Positions 31,121 through 46,082 of a stretch of 64,000 nt of DNA are shown in pieces. Each line of letters opens with the position of its first letter. Within the stretch, counting starts at the first letter, position 1. The stretch is from Emiliania huxleyi CCMP1516 (taxonomy: Eukaryota; Haptophyta; Isochrysidales; Noelaerhabdaceae), in the NCBI RefSeq assembly GCF_000372725.1, contig NW_005201014.1, positions 250,105 through 314,104 of the forward strand, in the 5' to 3' direction. Both the position numbers and the translations under genes were made by a program. The notes under the pieces are model-generated. The model was given only the letters and a program-made list of their open reading frames with translations. It did no database searches and had not been told where the DNA came from.

Positions 31121-31205
31121 TCGCTCCTCATCGCAAATCCTGTCAGCAGAATCCTCCTACGGGAATGTACGTCAGAGCCACATACACTGAGAGAGAGAGA
31201 GAGTA
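31121..31205 (+). repeat. shared 5' leader element C, copy 2
   Basis: TCGCTCCTCATCGCAAATCC through GAATGTACGTCAGAGCCACA to a GA run, nearly the same as 15261-15345. It begins after a small hairpin (CCTCCGA/TCGGAGG). Confidence 0.75.
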
Positions 31206-31335
31206 CACTGAGAGAGAGAAGACCGAGGTCACAACTGAAAATTCTCAGCGTGACACAATCCCGAGCACTGGGGCGGCGCCCCTCCGCCGCCGCCTGCCGG
31301 CCAGCGCCCCGCCCTCCGACCGTGGCCGCTCGAAC

Positions 31336-32415
31336 ATGGGCGCTTCCGCGTCCAAACGGCTCGAAGCTTGGCGTCGCCACGGCGGCGGCGACTTTGAGTC
31401 GGTGCTGTCCAGCGGCGCATACGCGCTCGTCGACGCGCGGTGGATCGTCAAGTGCGCCAGGAAGGGCGGCGTCCTCAAGCACCGCCAGGCCCTAGGCAAA
31501 GAGGCCTTCATCTCGTCCGCGTCCCTCATCTGTCCTTGGGGCAGCCTGCCTGTCGTCGTGCTCTCCTGCCCGTGGCTGACCAAGGACCACCCAGACCCGG
31601 ACGGGACACAGCTCCGCCGCGTCGCAAAGGCGCTCGAGTCCCTGCTGACTCACAGCCCATACAAGCGGCTCGCCGTCTTCTGGGACTACCTCTCGCTCCA
31701 CCAGCACCCCGACCCCGCCAATGGCGGCATGCGCACAGAGGCGGAGGACGCGCTCTTCAAGCAGGGACTGGACTGCCTCGGCACGCTCTACTCCCACCGA
31801 TACACAACTGTGCTGCGGCTGACCACCTTCCCGGACGGCCACAAGGCGGAGAACCAGCCCGAGGGGTCCAACGTGGCCGCATACTTCGACCGCGGCTGGT
31901 GCTTCACCGAGAGCTGCATGGCGAGCCTGACCAAGGACGACAAGAGATCGCTCGACCTCGGCAGGATGCGAGACGACACAGGATACGACTACCAGGCCCT
32001 CAAAGCCGTATGCGCTCAGGGCGGCTGCCGACGCCCGCCGCTGCTGCCGTCTCAGTTCGCGGCGGAGCTGGAGAGTAAGACCTTTGCGAACGGCACGGAT
32101 GACATGCCGCTCGTGACGCGGCTGTACGAGGGCGCCTTCATGGAGCAGATTGGAAAGGCGACCATGCTGTGCTACAGCAGCCTCGGTTGGGGCGACGCGG
32201 AGGCGGCGCAGCTGGCAGAAGTGATCACGAGCGGTGCGGCGCCGATGCTCGAGGAGCTCCACCTCGACGGCAACGAGATTGGCGACGAGGGCTACAAGGC
32301 CCTGGCCGCCGCAATCCGCAAGGACGGGGCCGCCCCACGCTTGTCGTTGGTCTCTGTGGATAGCAAGCCGGCAGAACTGGTGGCCGCGTGCGAGGATCGC
32401 GGCATTTTGCTCTGA
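31336..32415 (+). CDS. probably N-myristoylated HET-like/LRR protein
   Basis: Intronless, 359 residues from the ATG at 31336; that start is preferred because it gives MGASASKR, a strong N-myristoylation signal (Gly2, Ser6, basic 7-8), while upstream frame is leader-like. The middle (LPVVVLSCPWLTKDHPDPDG; LAVFWDYLSLHQ; YFDRGWCFTESCMASLTKDD) resembles the HET-like/TIR-like domain common in protist proteins. One or two leucine-rich repeats close the protein (MLEELHLDGNEIGDEGYKAL, AAAI). A membrane-attached signalling or incompatibility-type role is inference. Leader element C lies upstream of it. Confidence 0.7.
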   Translation: MGASASKRLEAWRRHGGGDFESVLSSGAYALVDARWIVKCARKGGVLKHRQALGKEAFISSASLICPWGSLPVVVLSCPWLTKDHPDPDGTQLRRVAKALESLLTHSPYKRLAVFWDYLSLHQHPDPANGGMRTEAEDALFKQGLDCLGTLYSHRYTTVLRLTTFPDGHKAENQPEGSNVAAYFDRGWCFTESCMASLTKDDKRSLDLGRMRDDTGYDYQALKAVCAQGGCRRPPLLPSQFAAELESKTFANGTDDMPLVTRLYEGAFMEQIGKATMLCYSSLGWGDAEAAQLAEVITSGAAPMLEELHLDGNEIGDEGYKALAAAIRKDGAAPRLSLVSVDSKPAELVAACEDRGILL

Positions 32416-32892
32416 ATACATATGACCATGGTCGGGTTTCTCCCGCCATACGTGCAGTAGATCTAGCCGTCACGCCCGCGGGGCGGTGTGACCGGAGGTG
32501 TGCTGACTGCCGTGGGACTGGCGTCGGCGCGGCGGGCGGGGCGCCGCGCGTTCACTGCACACCAGGTGACCACTGTCGCTGCGCGCATGTCGGTTGTGTA
32601 CTGGCTACACTGCGCCCCCTACTGTAGAGCCCCCTGCGCCCCCCAATCTCTCAAGCATCCAAGGGCGCTGTGCTCAGTCCTCAGAAGACACTCCCCCCCC
32701 GGCAGGAGCAGGACGAGACCGATCAGACAGAGATCCACACACGGTGATTGGACTTTGGAGGTTGGTGCTGTATTGGTGGACGTGTACACACGACAGAAAT
32801 CAAGGAAGCTGCGCCGGGGGGGAGGACGATTGTACTCCACTCTCTCTGTAGGACGATTGTACGGCGAGACCTCACTTCATAGTACGGTATGG
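32416..32892. other. convergent intergenic region
   Basis: Between the ends of the LRR and KH genes. A GTAGGACGATTGTAC word is partly repeated (32822 and 32850). No gene seen. Confidence 0.4.
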
Positions 32893-34608
32893 CTACCGCC
32901 GTGCGTTCGCGGTCTCGTTCTCGCCGCGCGAGAAGGGCGTGCAGACGGCCCGCTGCAGCATCCAGACCTCAAAGTCGACGGCGGCGAGCTCGGACGGCCT
33001 CTCCTTGGTCTGCTGGTCCGAGTTGAGGCACACGCTGCCAAACTTGGCGCGGTGCGCCTCGACGGCCATCTCGCGCGTCGCGTCGGCGACGGGCTCGGCT
33101 CCGCGCTCCGCGCCGCGCAGCTCACCCACCATGCCCCCCCAGTCCTCGCGCCGGCGCTGCAGCTCCTGCTTGTGCTCGAGAGGCGCGCCCGGGTCAGGCA
33201 CCGCCTCGAGGATCACCTTCGCGGCGCCGATGGCAGCCTCAATGTCGGACGCCTGAAGAGTGCACGCCTGCGTCGCCGCGCGGCCGCCTGCCTCCTTGTC
33301 GAACCCGATCCGCGACGCGCCGCTCGACCTACCGGGCGTGTCGGGGGGACATGTGCATGTGCATGTGCATGTTGTTGTTGTCTGGGGGTGTCATGGCCAG
33401 AGGGCTGCTCTCGGCCGTGGCGCGCGCCGCTGCAGCATCTTGACGTTGGTGCCGCCCTTGCCAATCAGCCGGCCGACCACATTGCGCGGCACCATCACGT
33501 AGCCGTGCACGTCGAGCTTCTGCGCCATCGCCAGCCGCTCCTCGATACGTTTGGCGGCGAGCGTGCACTGGTTCTCGAACTTGCCCCGGATGCGAAAGAA
33601 GCCCGTGGCGCCTCCCTCGCCGCCGCCGCCGCCGCCTTCGGAGGCGTCGCCGCCCACCTCGCCGCCGCCGCCGCCCTCGGCCGCCGCCGCCGCCGCCTCC
33701 TTGGCCGCCGCCGCTGCCTCCTCGGGCTCGACGTAATCTATGACCGCGCCCGACTCGCTGGCGATCTGCTTGATGCCTGCGCCGCCCTTGCCAATGATCG
33801 CGCCGACCCACTCGTCCGGGCAAGGCAGCTCGAGCACACCACCCCACGGCTCTGCGACGACAAGGCGCGCCGCGAGCGTCTCGCGCGCGCCGTCGCCGTC
33901 GCCGTCGACCAGGTCGTCGATCAGGCGCCGCGCGCTCGCCGTCGCCTCCTCTCCGCCGAGGACAGTCACGTGGCCCGTCGGAAGCAGCGAGAGCGTGGCG
34001 CCCGAATGCGCGGCGATCGCGTCCCACATGAGGTTGTCCTTGCCGGTCAGCGCCGCCTTCTTCTTCCCGATGCTCCGCACCAGCGGCTGCTCGCCGAGGC
34101 CCTCCGCCGCGCCCTCGAGCTTCGTGCGCCAGGTCGCCGCGCTCGAGCCGCGCTCGTCAAAGAGGTAGGCAGCGCCCTTGAAGTGGCAGATCTTGGAGCC
34201 GTTCTGCGCTGCCTCGGGCTCGCCCTCCTTCTTCGCCTTCTTGACCAGCACCGGCGTCGGCTCCAGCGTCATGATCTTGACCCACTCAGTGCCTGTGGGC
34301 AGTGCCGTCGCCAGGCCGCCGTCCACGAGGCCGAGCGTGCTGGCCGCGTAGGCGACCGCTCCCTTGCGCACGTCCTCGCCTCCGTCGGTGAAGACCTCCT
34401 CCCTGACGCCCATGGATGCGAGCTTCTCCTCCACCGGCTCCACAGCGGCTGCCGGTGTCGGCAGCTTTGCGGCCGGCGGTGCCTTTGCGGCCGGCTTTCC
34501 CGGTGCCACGGTGGACGTCGTGCTGAACATGGCCATCGCCTTTGCACGCCTGGCCGCGAGCTGCTCCGGGGTCTCCTTGGAGCCTCCACCCTTTTTCTTG
34601 GGCGCCAT
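32893..34608 (-). CDS. multi-KH-domain RNA-binding protein
   Basis: Predicted complement of 32893-33328 and 33428-34608, 538 residues. Start at 34608 (MAPKKKGGGSKETPEQLA) is preferred because the upstream extension looks like leader. One degenerate KH (DNLMWDAIAAHSGATLSLLP) is followed by two good KH domains: one with EWVGAIIGKGGAGIKQI then SGAVIDY and one with NVVGRLIGKGGTNVKML then SGASRIGFDKEAGG. Both carry the GxxG loop (GKGG) that grips single-stranded RNA. An Ala/Gly-rich insertion of about 50 residues splits the first good KH. The 99-nt intron (33329-33427) is GC-AG and holds a CATGTG hexamer run. Role in mRNA processing or localisation is a family inference. Confidence 0.85.
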
Positions 34609-34818
34609 GTGGTCACCTTTTAGGAGAGTGCGGCGCGTGGCGCAAGCAAGGCTGAGGAGACCGTGGGTTCGCGCTCCTTGATGGTCGGGGCTCCCATCCC
34701 ATTTTTCGCGCGCTTCCAGCCGTCCTATGGTCGTAGCTCGTCGAGCCGTTGCATGCGCCCAAGAAGAGAAGCATGGACTTACTCCGAACATACCTCCTTC
34801 CCGACGACCCCTAGTTAG

Positions 34819-38733
<3,915 letters not shown>

Positions 38734-38933
38734 GTAAATGTGCTGTTCGTGTGGTGGTGAGGCGGAGTAAAGTGCTCAGCTCGACGTCGCGAAAGGGCTG
38801 CCGCGCGGGCAGGAAACCGATTGAAGAACCGACAAGAATTCTTGGAGGTCCACCTTCTAACCCTATAAGTCCCACCGCCACCAGTTTCCGACCGTCCCAC
38901 CGATTCGGTCGTTTGCACCACCAGCTCCGCCCA

Positions 38934-39224
38934 ATGGCCAAGCGACGGCTGAACCCGGACGAGATTCGAGCGGCCGTGGAGGCGGGACACCCCCCCAGCT
39001 CGGTCAACTACGAGACCGACAAAAAATGGCATGCCGGGCAGAATCGCTGGCTCGCCAAATGGAAGCAACGCCGGCTCCCCGACAGCGGGAGCAGCCGGCG
39101 GGACCACTGGGGCGATCGAAAGCAGCAGCATGCGCGGCTGCTGCGGGCGGCGGAGAATGAGTCATCTGCCTCCTTGAAGCGCCAGCGCAAGGCCGCAGCG
39201 ACACCTGCCGTGTCTGACACATAG
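38934..39224 (+). CDS. basic hypothetical protein, 96 residues
   Basis: ATG at 38934, stop at 39222-39224. Highly basic and Trp-containing (DEIRAAVEAGHPPSSVNYET; GQNRWLAKWKQRRLPDSG). It starts 200 nt from the divergent iminopeptidase start, so the two may share a promoter. A second frame, 39232-39597 (QAYELAMGMYGIARDTRSKM), follows within a few bases and may be a later exon. Beyond it lies transposon-like fragment E, so this whole set could be one mobile-element gene. Not recognised. Confidence 0.4.
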   Translation: MAKRRLNPDEIRAAVEAGHPPSSVNYETDKKWHAGQNRWLAKWKQRRLPDSGSSRRDHWGDRKQQHARLLRAAENESSASLKRQRKAAATPAVSDT

Positions 39225-39572
39225 CGGCCGTGTGCACGCTGGCCCGTCACGGCTCAAGAGGCCAAAGCCGCCACCAGAAGGTGGCAACCAGCAGGCGTAC
39301 GAGCTCGCCATGGGCATGTATGGTATTGCTCGCGACACCCGGAGCAAGATGTCGAGGCGGACCAAGAGCGAAGACGCCGAGCGCAAGAGGGATGCGCGAG
39401 CGATCACGGCGATGACGACAAGTGCGAGCATTGGTTCGGCGACTACACAGAGCGCCGCTGCTGGAGCTGCCAGTGCCACCTCCAGCCAGACGGTTCCTGA
39501 AGCAGGCATGCCGGGGGTGGCTTTGCCTCCCATCCCTCCCCGCCCCACCCACCATCACCACGCGGCTTCCCC

Positions 39573-39995
39573 ATGGTGCATGTGCATGTACATGTAGGGC
39601 CGCAGGCAGTCAAGGCCGCCAAGGAGCGAATGGAGAGGGAGCGCGAGCGGTCGCAGCGGCGGCGTGATGTGGCAAAGCTCAAAGTTAGACAAGCTATTAT
39701 GAGGAACGCACGCGGATTCGGCGGCTCGATGAGCAGGTGCTCAAGGCCGTCGATGAGGCGCTGCGAGATTCTGACTATTGGCGGACCACTGGCTTCTTCA
39801 GCAGCGTGCGAGGGGATAACTACTATGACCATTGGCTGTGCCTCGCAATCAAGGAGTAGGCCGCTTCGCATGAGCCGGATGGCTCGCAGCAATGGGATGG
39901 CTGTCGGAGACTCCGTGCGGCTGCGCGATGCGGTTTGCCAGCACTGTCGACAGTCGGATCCGGTGGAGGATCAGTGAGTTACCCGCTTACTTGAG
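39573..39995 (+). mobile_element. transposon-like fragment E, copy 2
   Basis: Codes for a coiled, basic stretch (KERMERERERSQRRRDVAKL) and then, after a frame change, VLKAVDEALRDSDYWRTTGF and GDNYYDHWL, the part shared with 24970-25220. Several stops and frame changes mark it as decayed. The flank includes CATGTG hexamers at 39575-39595. Confidence 0.55.
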
Positions 39996-40136
39996 GAAAA
40001 CAGCCAGGAGAAAAGGCCACACGCCGAAGGTCCCACACTAGTCAAGCCCTGATACAACAAAAAACCCCATGCCGTGCCGCGCCTAGACCGCTAACTCGAG
40101 CGAGCCCAAGCAGCCGGGACGCTCCTCTCCACCGTG

Positions 40137-40926
40137 ATGCTCCTCGCCATCATCGTCACCACGACGTGGCTGCGGACGGGCGTCGCCCACGACATCGTGC
40201 GCCCGCTCTCCAACGTCGCCGAGATCCCTGCCTCGCCTGCCAGGAGCGGCGTCAAGCTCATCGCTGGGCAGGTGCGCGGGTAGAGCTCTCCACCATACTC
40301 TGCCGCGATCCCGGCTGCTGCGAGCACGGCGCCGCCCGGTGCGCGCGACATGACCCCTGCCGTTCCCGCGCACGCAGGTCGCCGAGGAGCACGTGGAATG
40401 CCAATGCGAAAACACGACGAATGTGCGCGCGCCTGCCGCCGCCATGCAGCCCTGCCCCTCCCCGCCGTCGATTTCGTCGCCGTCCGTGCGCGCGCCGCCG
40501 TTCACTCCGCCGCCGCCGTCGCCCCCACTTCCGCCGCCCCCGTTTTGCGCCTCGCCGCCGCCGCCGTTCTCCTTTTTCCCGCCGCCCGCGCCTCCCTCAG
40601 TCGCGCGCGCGTGCGGCTCGCCTGCGTCGCCGCCGCCCCCCCTCTCGCCGCCGCTCCCCTCACAGCCTCGTACAAGGGTGCCGCCGTCGGCGCCACAGCC
40701 TTGGCTCGCCCAAACGGTGACCCTCCCCCATCCCCCTCTGTACTCGAGAATTCAACCTTGGGCTGGGTCGAGGACAGACACGTCCCCAGCTCCCCACCTT
40801 GCAGGATTTTGCAAAAGCGAGGGTGGAGGGCGCATCGTCGCGCGGAGAGGACACACACACTCACACACTCAAGAGGGCTGGGCACAGCGCACAGGGGACA
40901 GGGCACAGGGGATCTCTCTCGCATAG
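40137..40926 (+). CDS. possible membrane-anchored proline-rich protein
   Basis: A first exon 40137-40271 (MLLAIIVTTTWLRTGVAHDI, one membrane segment) ends GCAG|GT and joins in phase to 40378 (AGCACGCAG acceptor) to continue VAEEHVECQCENTTNVR and then a Pro/Ser/Ala-rich tail ending at 40926. The joined frame is open for 228 codons, but the tail is low complexity and the gene may be wrong. No domain recognised. Confidence 0.35.
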
Positions 40927-41157
40927 GATACACACTCGGCGGCACGAGGGCAGGGCTGGGCGTCCTATTTGTGCTCCCCCCCGGTTAGGTTAGGTAGAAA
41001 GGTGAAGAACAGCCAGGCTCGGACTGGACACCAACGCAGTACGGGTGGACGCTAGACAAACTGTATCGCGCGCCTTGCGGGGCAAACACAAACACGGTTG
41101 TAAAAGGCGTGAACCGCGCCATTCGCTTACTGACTCACTCACCTCCTCCCTCCGCTC

Positions 41158-42351
41158 ATGGCCTCCCACCGCATCGGCGCCCGCGTCTCGGGCCTCTCGC
41201 CAGAGCAGCTTTGCGACATCATCGAGGCGCAGGCGGGCGCGAGCGCCGCCGCGCTGCGCGTGGCGGAGGAGCGCGCCGCTCGGCTCGTGGAGCAGCCCGA
41301 GTGGATCCTCTCCGAGGTCCTCCTCTCGCCGGACCTCGCCTCGCACATCCTCGCCCAGCTGCCGACCACGGAGCACGCCGTCAAGGGGGCATGCCGCGCG
41401 TGGCGCCGCGGCTGGAAGGAGACGCTGGCGAAGCGCCGTGCGGAACCGCGCCTGCTGGTGGTTGGCGGCATCGGCACAGACGGCGATTACCTCACTTCGA
41501 TGGTGCGGCACGACCCTGCCTCAAATGCGTGGGCGGAGGAGGACCTGGCGCCGATGCTGACGGCACGAAAGGAGTTCGGCATGGCGGTGCTCGACGGCAA
41601 GCTATACACTGTGGGTGGCGAAAGTCCCGAGGGCCTCAGCCTCAACTTGGTCGAGCGGTACGATCCAGCGACGAACGCGTGGGAGGCTGCTGCACCATTG
41701 GCAGGCCCGAGCCACAACCAAGGGGAGGACCCAGATGACATCGGGAGGATCGGGCACGGAATGGCGGTGCTCGACGGCAAGCTGTATGCGGTGGGCGGCG
41801 ACAACAGCTACGGCCTCAGCTCGGTGGAGCGATACGACCCAGCGCAGGATGCGTGGGAATTGGTGGCACCGATGGCGACGATGCGGGACATGGTTGGCGT
41901 GGCGGTGCTCGACGGCAAGCTGTACGCAGTTGGCGGGTACGGGCCTAATGACAACGATTTGTTTGCCAGCCTGAGCTCGGTCGAGCGATACGACGCCGCG
42001 ACGAACGCGTGGGAGGCGGTGGCGCCGATGGAGTCTGCTCGGAGTGCTTCTGGCGTTGCGGTGCTCGAAGGCAAGCTGTACGTTGCGGGCGGCTACAACG
42101 ACGACGGCTACCTCAGCTCGGTCGAGCGGTACGACCCGGCGCTGGACGCGTGGGAGGTGGTGGCGCCGATGGCGACAGCGCGGGCTCATCTCACTGTTGC
42201 TGTGCTCGACGGCAAGCTGTACGCTGTTGGCGGCGAAGACGGCGACGACTACCTCAGCTCCGTCGAGCGGTACCACCCCTCTTCGAACGCGTGGGAGGCA
42301 GTGGCACCGATGGCGATGGCGCGGACATGCCACAGCGCTGCCCTTCTCTGA
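41158..42351 (+). CDS. F-box / Kelch-repeat protein
   Basis: Intronless, 397 residues from the ATG at 41158. The F-box-like part is LLSPDLASHILAQLPTTEHA then GACRAWRRGWKETL. Six Kelch repeats follow, each with the GG pair, the Y and the W at the usual spacing: MAVLDGKLYAVGGDN, SSVERYDPAQDAWELVAPMA and so on. Kelch propellers recruit substrates; with the F-box this would be an SCF adaptor. Substrate unknown. Repeats are very alike at the DNA level (GGCGGTGCTCGACGGCAAGC recurs), so gene conversion or recent expansion is likely. Confidence 0.9.
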   Translation: MASHRIGARVSGLSPEQLCDIIEAQAGASAAALRVAEERAARLVEQPEWILSEVLLSPDLASHILAQLPTTEHAVKGACRAWRRGWKETLAKRRAEPRLLVVGGIGTDGDYLTSMVRHDPASNAWAEEDLAPMLTARKEFGMAVLDGKLYTVGGESPEGLSLNLVERYDPATNAWEAAAPLAGPSHNQGEDPDDIGRIGHGMAVLDGKLYAVGGDNSYGLSSVERYDPAQDAWELVAPMATMRDMVGVAVLDGKLYAVGGYGPNDNDLFASLSSVERYDAATNAWEAVAPMESARSASGVAVLEGKLYVAGGYNDDGYLSSVERYDPALDAWEVVAPMATARAHLTVAVLDGKLYAVGGEDGDDYLSSVERYHPSSNAWEAVAPMAMARTCHSAALL

Positions 42352-42736
42352 AACGCCGGTGTCCGCTGGACGATCTTTTTTGAGCTGTCGTGTGCAGTCA
42401 CCCGCTCCTCTCTGCAGTCTCGATTTAAAACCACATAACACCCCGCACTCTTTTCCCTCTCCACACTCCAGATGTCCAGTCTCCTTGTGTAGGTGTACCC
42501 CATGCATTGCTACCAGAGGCTAAAGCCGTATGAGCCGTACGCTAGCTCAGCTCTACTGCTTAGCCACCAGCTACCGCTTCACCTCTCGCGGCAACTCGTG
42601 CAGTCGCCCCCCTCACCGACGCGGTTCCGGTGTGTCACTTCCGCGAGGGAGTGTCAGTTCCGCGAGCATGTCACGCGATCGAACCAAGGCCCAAAATCGC
42701 CGCCCTTCTGTCTCCCGTGTGCACGCAGGAAAACCT

Positions 42737-44442
42737 TCAAGCGGCGACGTAGGGCGTGCTCTCCCGTCCTCCCTCCCCATCGTGGCCCTCGGTGACGGCA
42801 AACAGCGGTCCGGAGAGCGCCTTGACGGCACGCGTGGGGGCCACCAGCAAGCCCACCGCCGCGGCAAGCGCCGCTGCACCGACCGAGGCGAGTGCGTAGA
42901 GGAGCAGGGAGCGCCCGGGCGCGGGCTCGGGCGTCGCGTCCAAAGGCGAGGGTACCGCGCTGAGCGTCGGGGCGCCGACGGGTGGTGCACCCCCCTCGAA
43001 ATCCTCGTCTTGCAGCGTCATGGCTAGGAGGAGAGGGTGCTCGAGCACGCTTGGCTCGGGCCCCTTCACCGGCGCATCGTCTGGCGACTTCGGGTTGTAG
43101 TATGGCGAGTTGGTCACGTTTGAGCCGGGCTGCCCTTTGCACCAGTCGCACTGGTGGCACGAGCTGGCGTAGCAGTGCGAGGGCGACTTGCCGGGCATGT
43201 GCACGTCAGGAGTGCACCAAGACTCGCACTTGCTCAGCGCGGGGTCAAAGTGCGTCTTTGGGAGAGGGATGGCGCCCGGCTCTGCACGCACCTGTGGCGA
43301 GGCGGAAAGGCGGTCGCCTCGCCAGGGGAGCTCACGTGTTGGCATGTTTGGGCAGCGGGCCTGGTGCCACGCCGACGGATTGGACCACGGCTCCAGAGAT
43401 GAGGCGCACTCCGAGTCATTCTTGCCCGCAAAGCCCATCTGCATCTGTTGGGCCAGGACAAGGCATGTACGTATGTTGAGAGGGAGAGGGAGGACGAGGT
43501 TCTCGACGCGGCTGCCGGCCGGTGAGCAGAGGCCAATCTCAGAGGGGCGGCCGATTGGGCGATGTGGTTCGCGATGGCGCTCGGTAGGGGACAGATCGCA
43601 CCATCGAGAAGGCGGTGGCGTGCCAGTGGTGGTCGGACGAGGGCCGCTTGAGCAGGAGCTGGAACATGATGTCGTAGCACCTGCCGTGCGTGTACTCTGG
43701 CAGGTCGACCTACAGTGGAGAGCTCAGGCAGGGCTCAGGCAAAGGTAGCGGCGCTTACAGCGTGTGCACCGCTGCAGGGCCGACCCATTGCGAGTAGGGG
43801 CAGTAGTTGGGGAAGGCGGGCGCGTTTGGGTAGAGCGTCTTCAGCAGCCAGGTGATCCACCAGTGCTGCCACGAGATCATGGCCGTCGCACCCGCGGGCA
43901 AGCCAAAGATGTATTGCACAAACCGCTCGGTGTCGGCCATGTGCACCTGCGGACGCGGACGTGTCGGACGACCGTCACCATCGGACCAGGCTACTGTGCT
44001 GGGGTGCTAGCCTGGCCAGCGACCGCGTGGGGAGCAAGGGCGAGGAGGCAGTCGTCACGTTGTTGCCAAGGTGCAGGCCCAGCTTTTTTGCGAGCGGCTC
44101 GATCGTTTCGTACGGCCGCACCGACTTTGGTTCTCCGTGCGGCCCGATTCGCAGGCTCGAAAGGAGGTGTGTCGGCGGCCCCAGGGGAAAGGCGAGCGAT
44201 GGCGTGACTTTGGAGGCGCACTTGGCAATGTATTGGGCCCGAGTGTGGCCTGCGCAACGAGCAAGGGTGTCACCTCTGCACGGGCTTGACGACGAGTGGT
44301 GTGGAGGGCAGCTGTGGGCACCGTCAGGAGCAAGGTGTGGGTTGGCCTTGTCGTCTGTCCGCTCTCCATGTCGGATGAGGTTAACGATCGCCCACTCGGT
44401 CGCGCTGCAGCCCGCAAACAGGGAGGCCAGGAGGACGCGCAT
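42737..44442 (-). CDS. membrane-anchored histidine-phosphatase-family protein
   Basis: Exons, approximate: 44322-44442, 44059-44249, 43771-43946, about 43603-43709, 42737-43444. The last edges may be off by a base or two. A signal peptide (MRVLLASLFAGCSATEWAIV) leads into IVNLIRHGERTDD, the catalytic RHGE of the phosphoglycerate-mutase/acid-phosphatase clan, then HTRAQYIAKC, ETIEPLAKKLGLHL, TAMISWQHWWITWLL (second His), a Cys-rich stretch (CESWCTPDVHM; CYASSCHQCDWCKG) and a C-terminal membrane segment (LLLYALASVGAAALAAAVGL) near residue 570. All four introns read GT-AG, unlike most others here. Substrate unknown. Location would be plasma membrane or endomembrane, active site outside. Confidence 0.7.
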
Positions 44443-44963
44443 CGTGCACGCAGACCAAGAGTAGACTCGTCACGAGCAGGCGACACTGGTGGGTGAAGTC
44501 GCGAAGTGCTGCACCCTCCCGTCGGCGTCGCAATTATAATGAGTTATTGGGACGTACCTTTGGGGTGTTTTTTGTGATCTGTGAGCTGTGATCTGTGAGG
44601 GTCCGCCCGCAGGCGCATTTTGTATACCGAGGCGTTGCCCGGTGCTGAACCTGTCGGACCTTAAGACAGCATTGTAGATCCCTGGGCGAGGGTCGTCGCG
44701 GGGGAGAGCGAGGGCGCGGTATATCTGTCCACTGAGCACTCTGTCGTGTCGGCGCGGTCAAACCACATCCCACCAGAGTGGTGGGCAGGTTCCACGCGTT
44801 CAATTGGACGTACTATTTCTTCTTCACACAGCTCGTACGGTAAAATTACCAGCGCTGCCACACCGCTGCGCCCTCTCCTACTATCATATCGCGCCCCAGT
44901 TCCGCAACTCGCTCTCGGCTGTGACGGCCCGCCGCGAGACCCCGCGAGGGCGAGAAACGCTGC

Positions 44964-45779
44964 TCATCGGAACGCCGCATAATCCCCCCCAGTCGCTGGC
45001 GCCGCTGCTGTGGAGCCCCTGTGGCGGCGAGCGAACAGCGCCGCCGCGACGACCCAGCCGGTGGCAGCCATCACCCATGGAACAGCCGCCATCGACGTGG
45101 CCGCAGGGCCTCCACCTTCGACGAGCGGCGGCGGTGCCACGGAGGTGCCGCGTGTGGTGAGGGATGTCACTGGGTTGGGAGCGCCCTCGGGTAGCACACA
45201 CCGGCCGGTAGGGCCAGGGAGGCAGCTGAGCCCATAGTCCGCGCCGCCTGGCAACTCGCCAACCTTTGGCACGGTGAGACCTGGTGCTCGTTTTGGACCG
45301 CGTAGTTCCCGTCAAAGTAAGCATAGGTGTGCGCGACCTGCTTGACGAAGCCCGCCGGCTTGGTCAGACTCTGGCCGGGCAGTGGTTCGTAGGTGGAGCC
45401 ACGCGACTTGCCGACAAAGCGCGGCCAGTCCTCGTCGTCAGGCCACACGGGCCGCCATGCGGTGGCGTTGTCCGACAGGTCATGGTCCTTGGCAGGCACG
45501 TAGCTGATCCGAGGGTCCTGCAGGGCGGGGCGGGGCGGGGCGCTATGGGCCGACCGCAACGGGCTCGCCCGACAGCGCGGGGCTGGTGCGGACGCGGCGC
45601 AAGGCCCGAGCGGTGCGGTGATGGGAGATGCGCACTGACGAGCCGGCGCCGTCGTCGCTGTGGGAGACGATGACGCTTCCGTCCTTGGTGGCGCCCTTGC
45701 CGGCGGCGTACGCCGTGCAGGCCTTGGCAGTGCCGAGGCTTGCGGCTAGAAGCGCGATGAACACGCGGCGCGCGAACAT
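44964..45779 (-). pseudogene. peptidase C69-like gene with its core missing
   Basis: Exon 45636-45779 starts with a signal peptide (MFARRVFIALLAASLGTAKA) followed directly by CTAYAAGKGATKDGS, the family's N-terminal Cys nucleophile after processing, and SHSDDGAG. It joins by a GT-AG intron (45518-45635) to 45281-45517 (DPRISYVPAKDHDL; DDEDWPRFVGKSRG; YFDGNYAVQNEHQ). Normal C69 dipeptidases then go on for 300 or more residues, beginning with a GEST-like motif; that part is absent. What follows is a membrane tail (AAVPWVMAATGWVVAAALFA) ending at 44964. I read this as an internal deletion. A correct gene with a far shorter product is less likely. Confidence 0.6.
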
Positions 45780-45911
45780 ATATGGTAGTGGGGGGGGGGG
45801 GAGCAATCGCCGCCGACCGACGTCGGTCGGACGCACGTCGCCGCCGAAAATCCGCGAAATTCTTTTGCGGAGAGGGTGTGTTATGTAAATTCTTTTCCAT
45901 TTTCCTTTGAG

Positions 45912-45975
45912 CTTAGCCTTCGATGTAATGAAACAATGCAAGGCGGACATGGCATATCGCTCTCGGGCTCACAGA
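45912..45975 (-). repeat. dispersed repeat D, copy 2
   Basis: Reverse complement of 17016-17072: AGCCTTCGATGTAATGAAAC, AAGGCGGAC, ATGGCATATCGCTCTCGGGC. Confidence 0.7.
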
Positions 45976-46082
45976 CATCCCTCACACCCGCCGCACACCC
46001 GCCGCCCCCCCGCGCGCCCCACCCCGGATAGGGTAGCTCAGAAAAAAATCGCGTCTGCAATGCTCACACCCACGGAGAAGGG

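Noticed and set aside
32488..34623. 711-codon plus-strand frame
   Set aside because: Shadow of the KH gene on the other strand; the minus frame has GxxG motifs and a clean intron.
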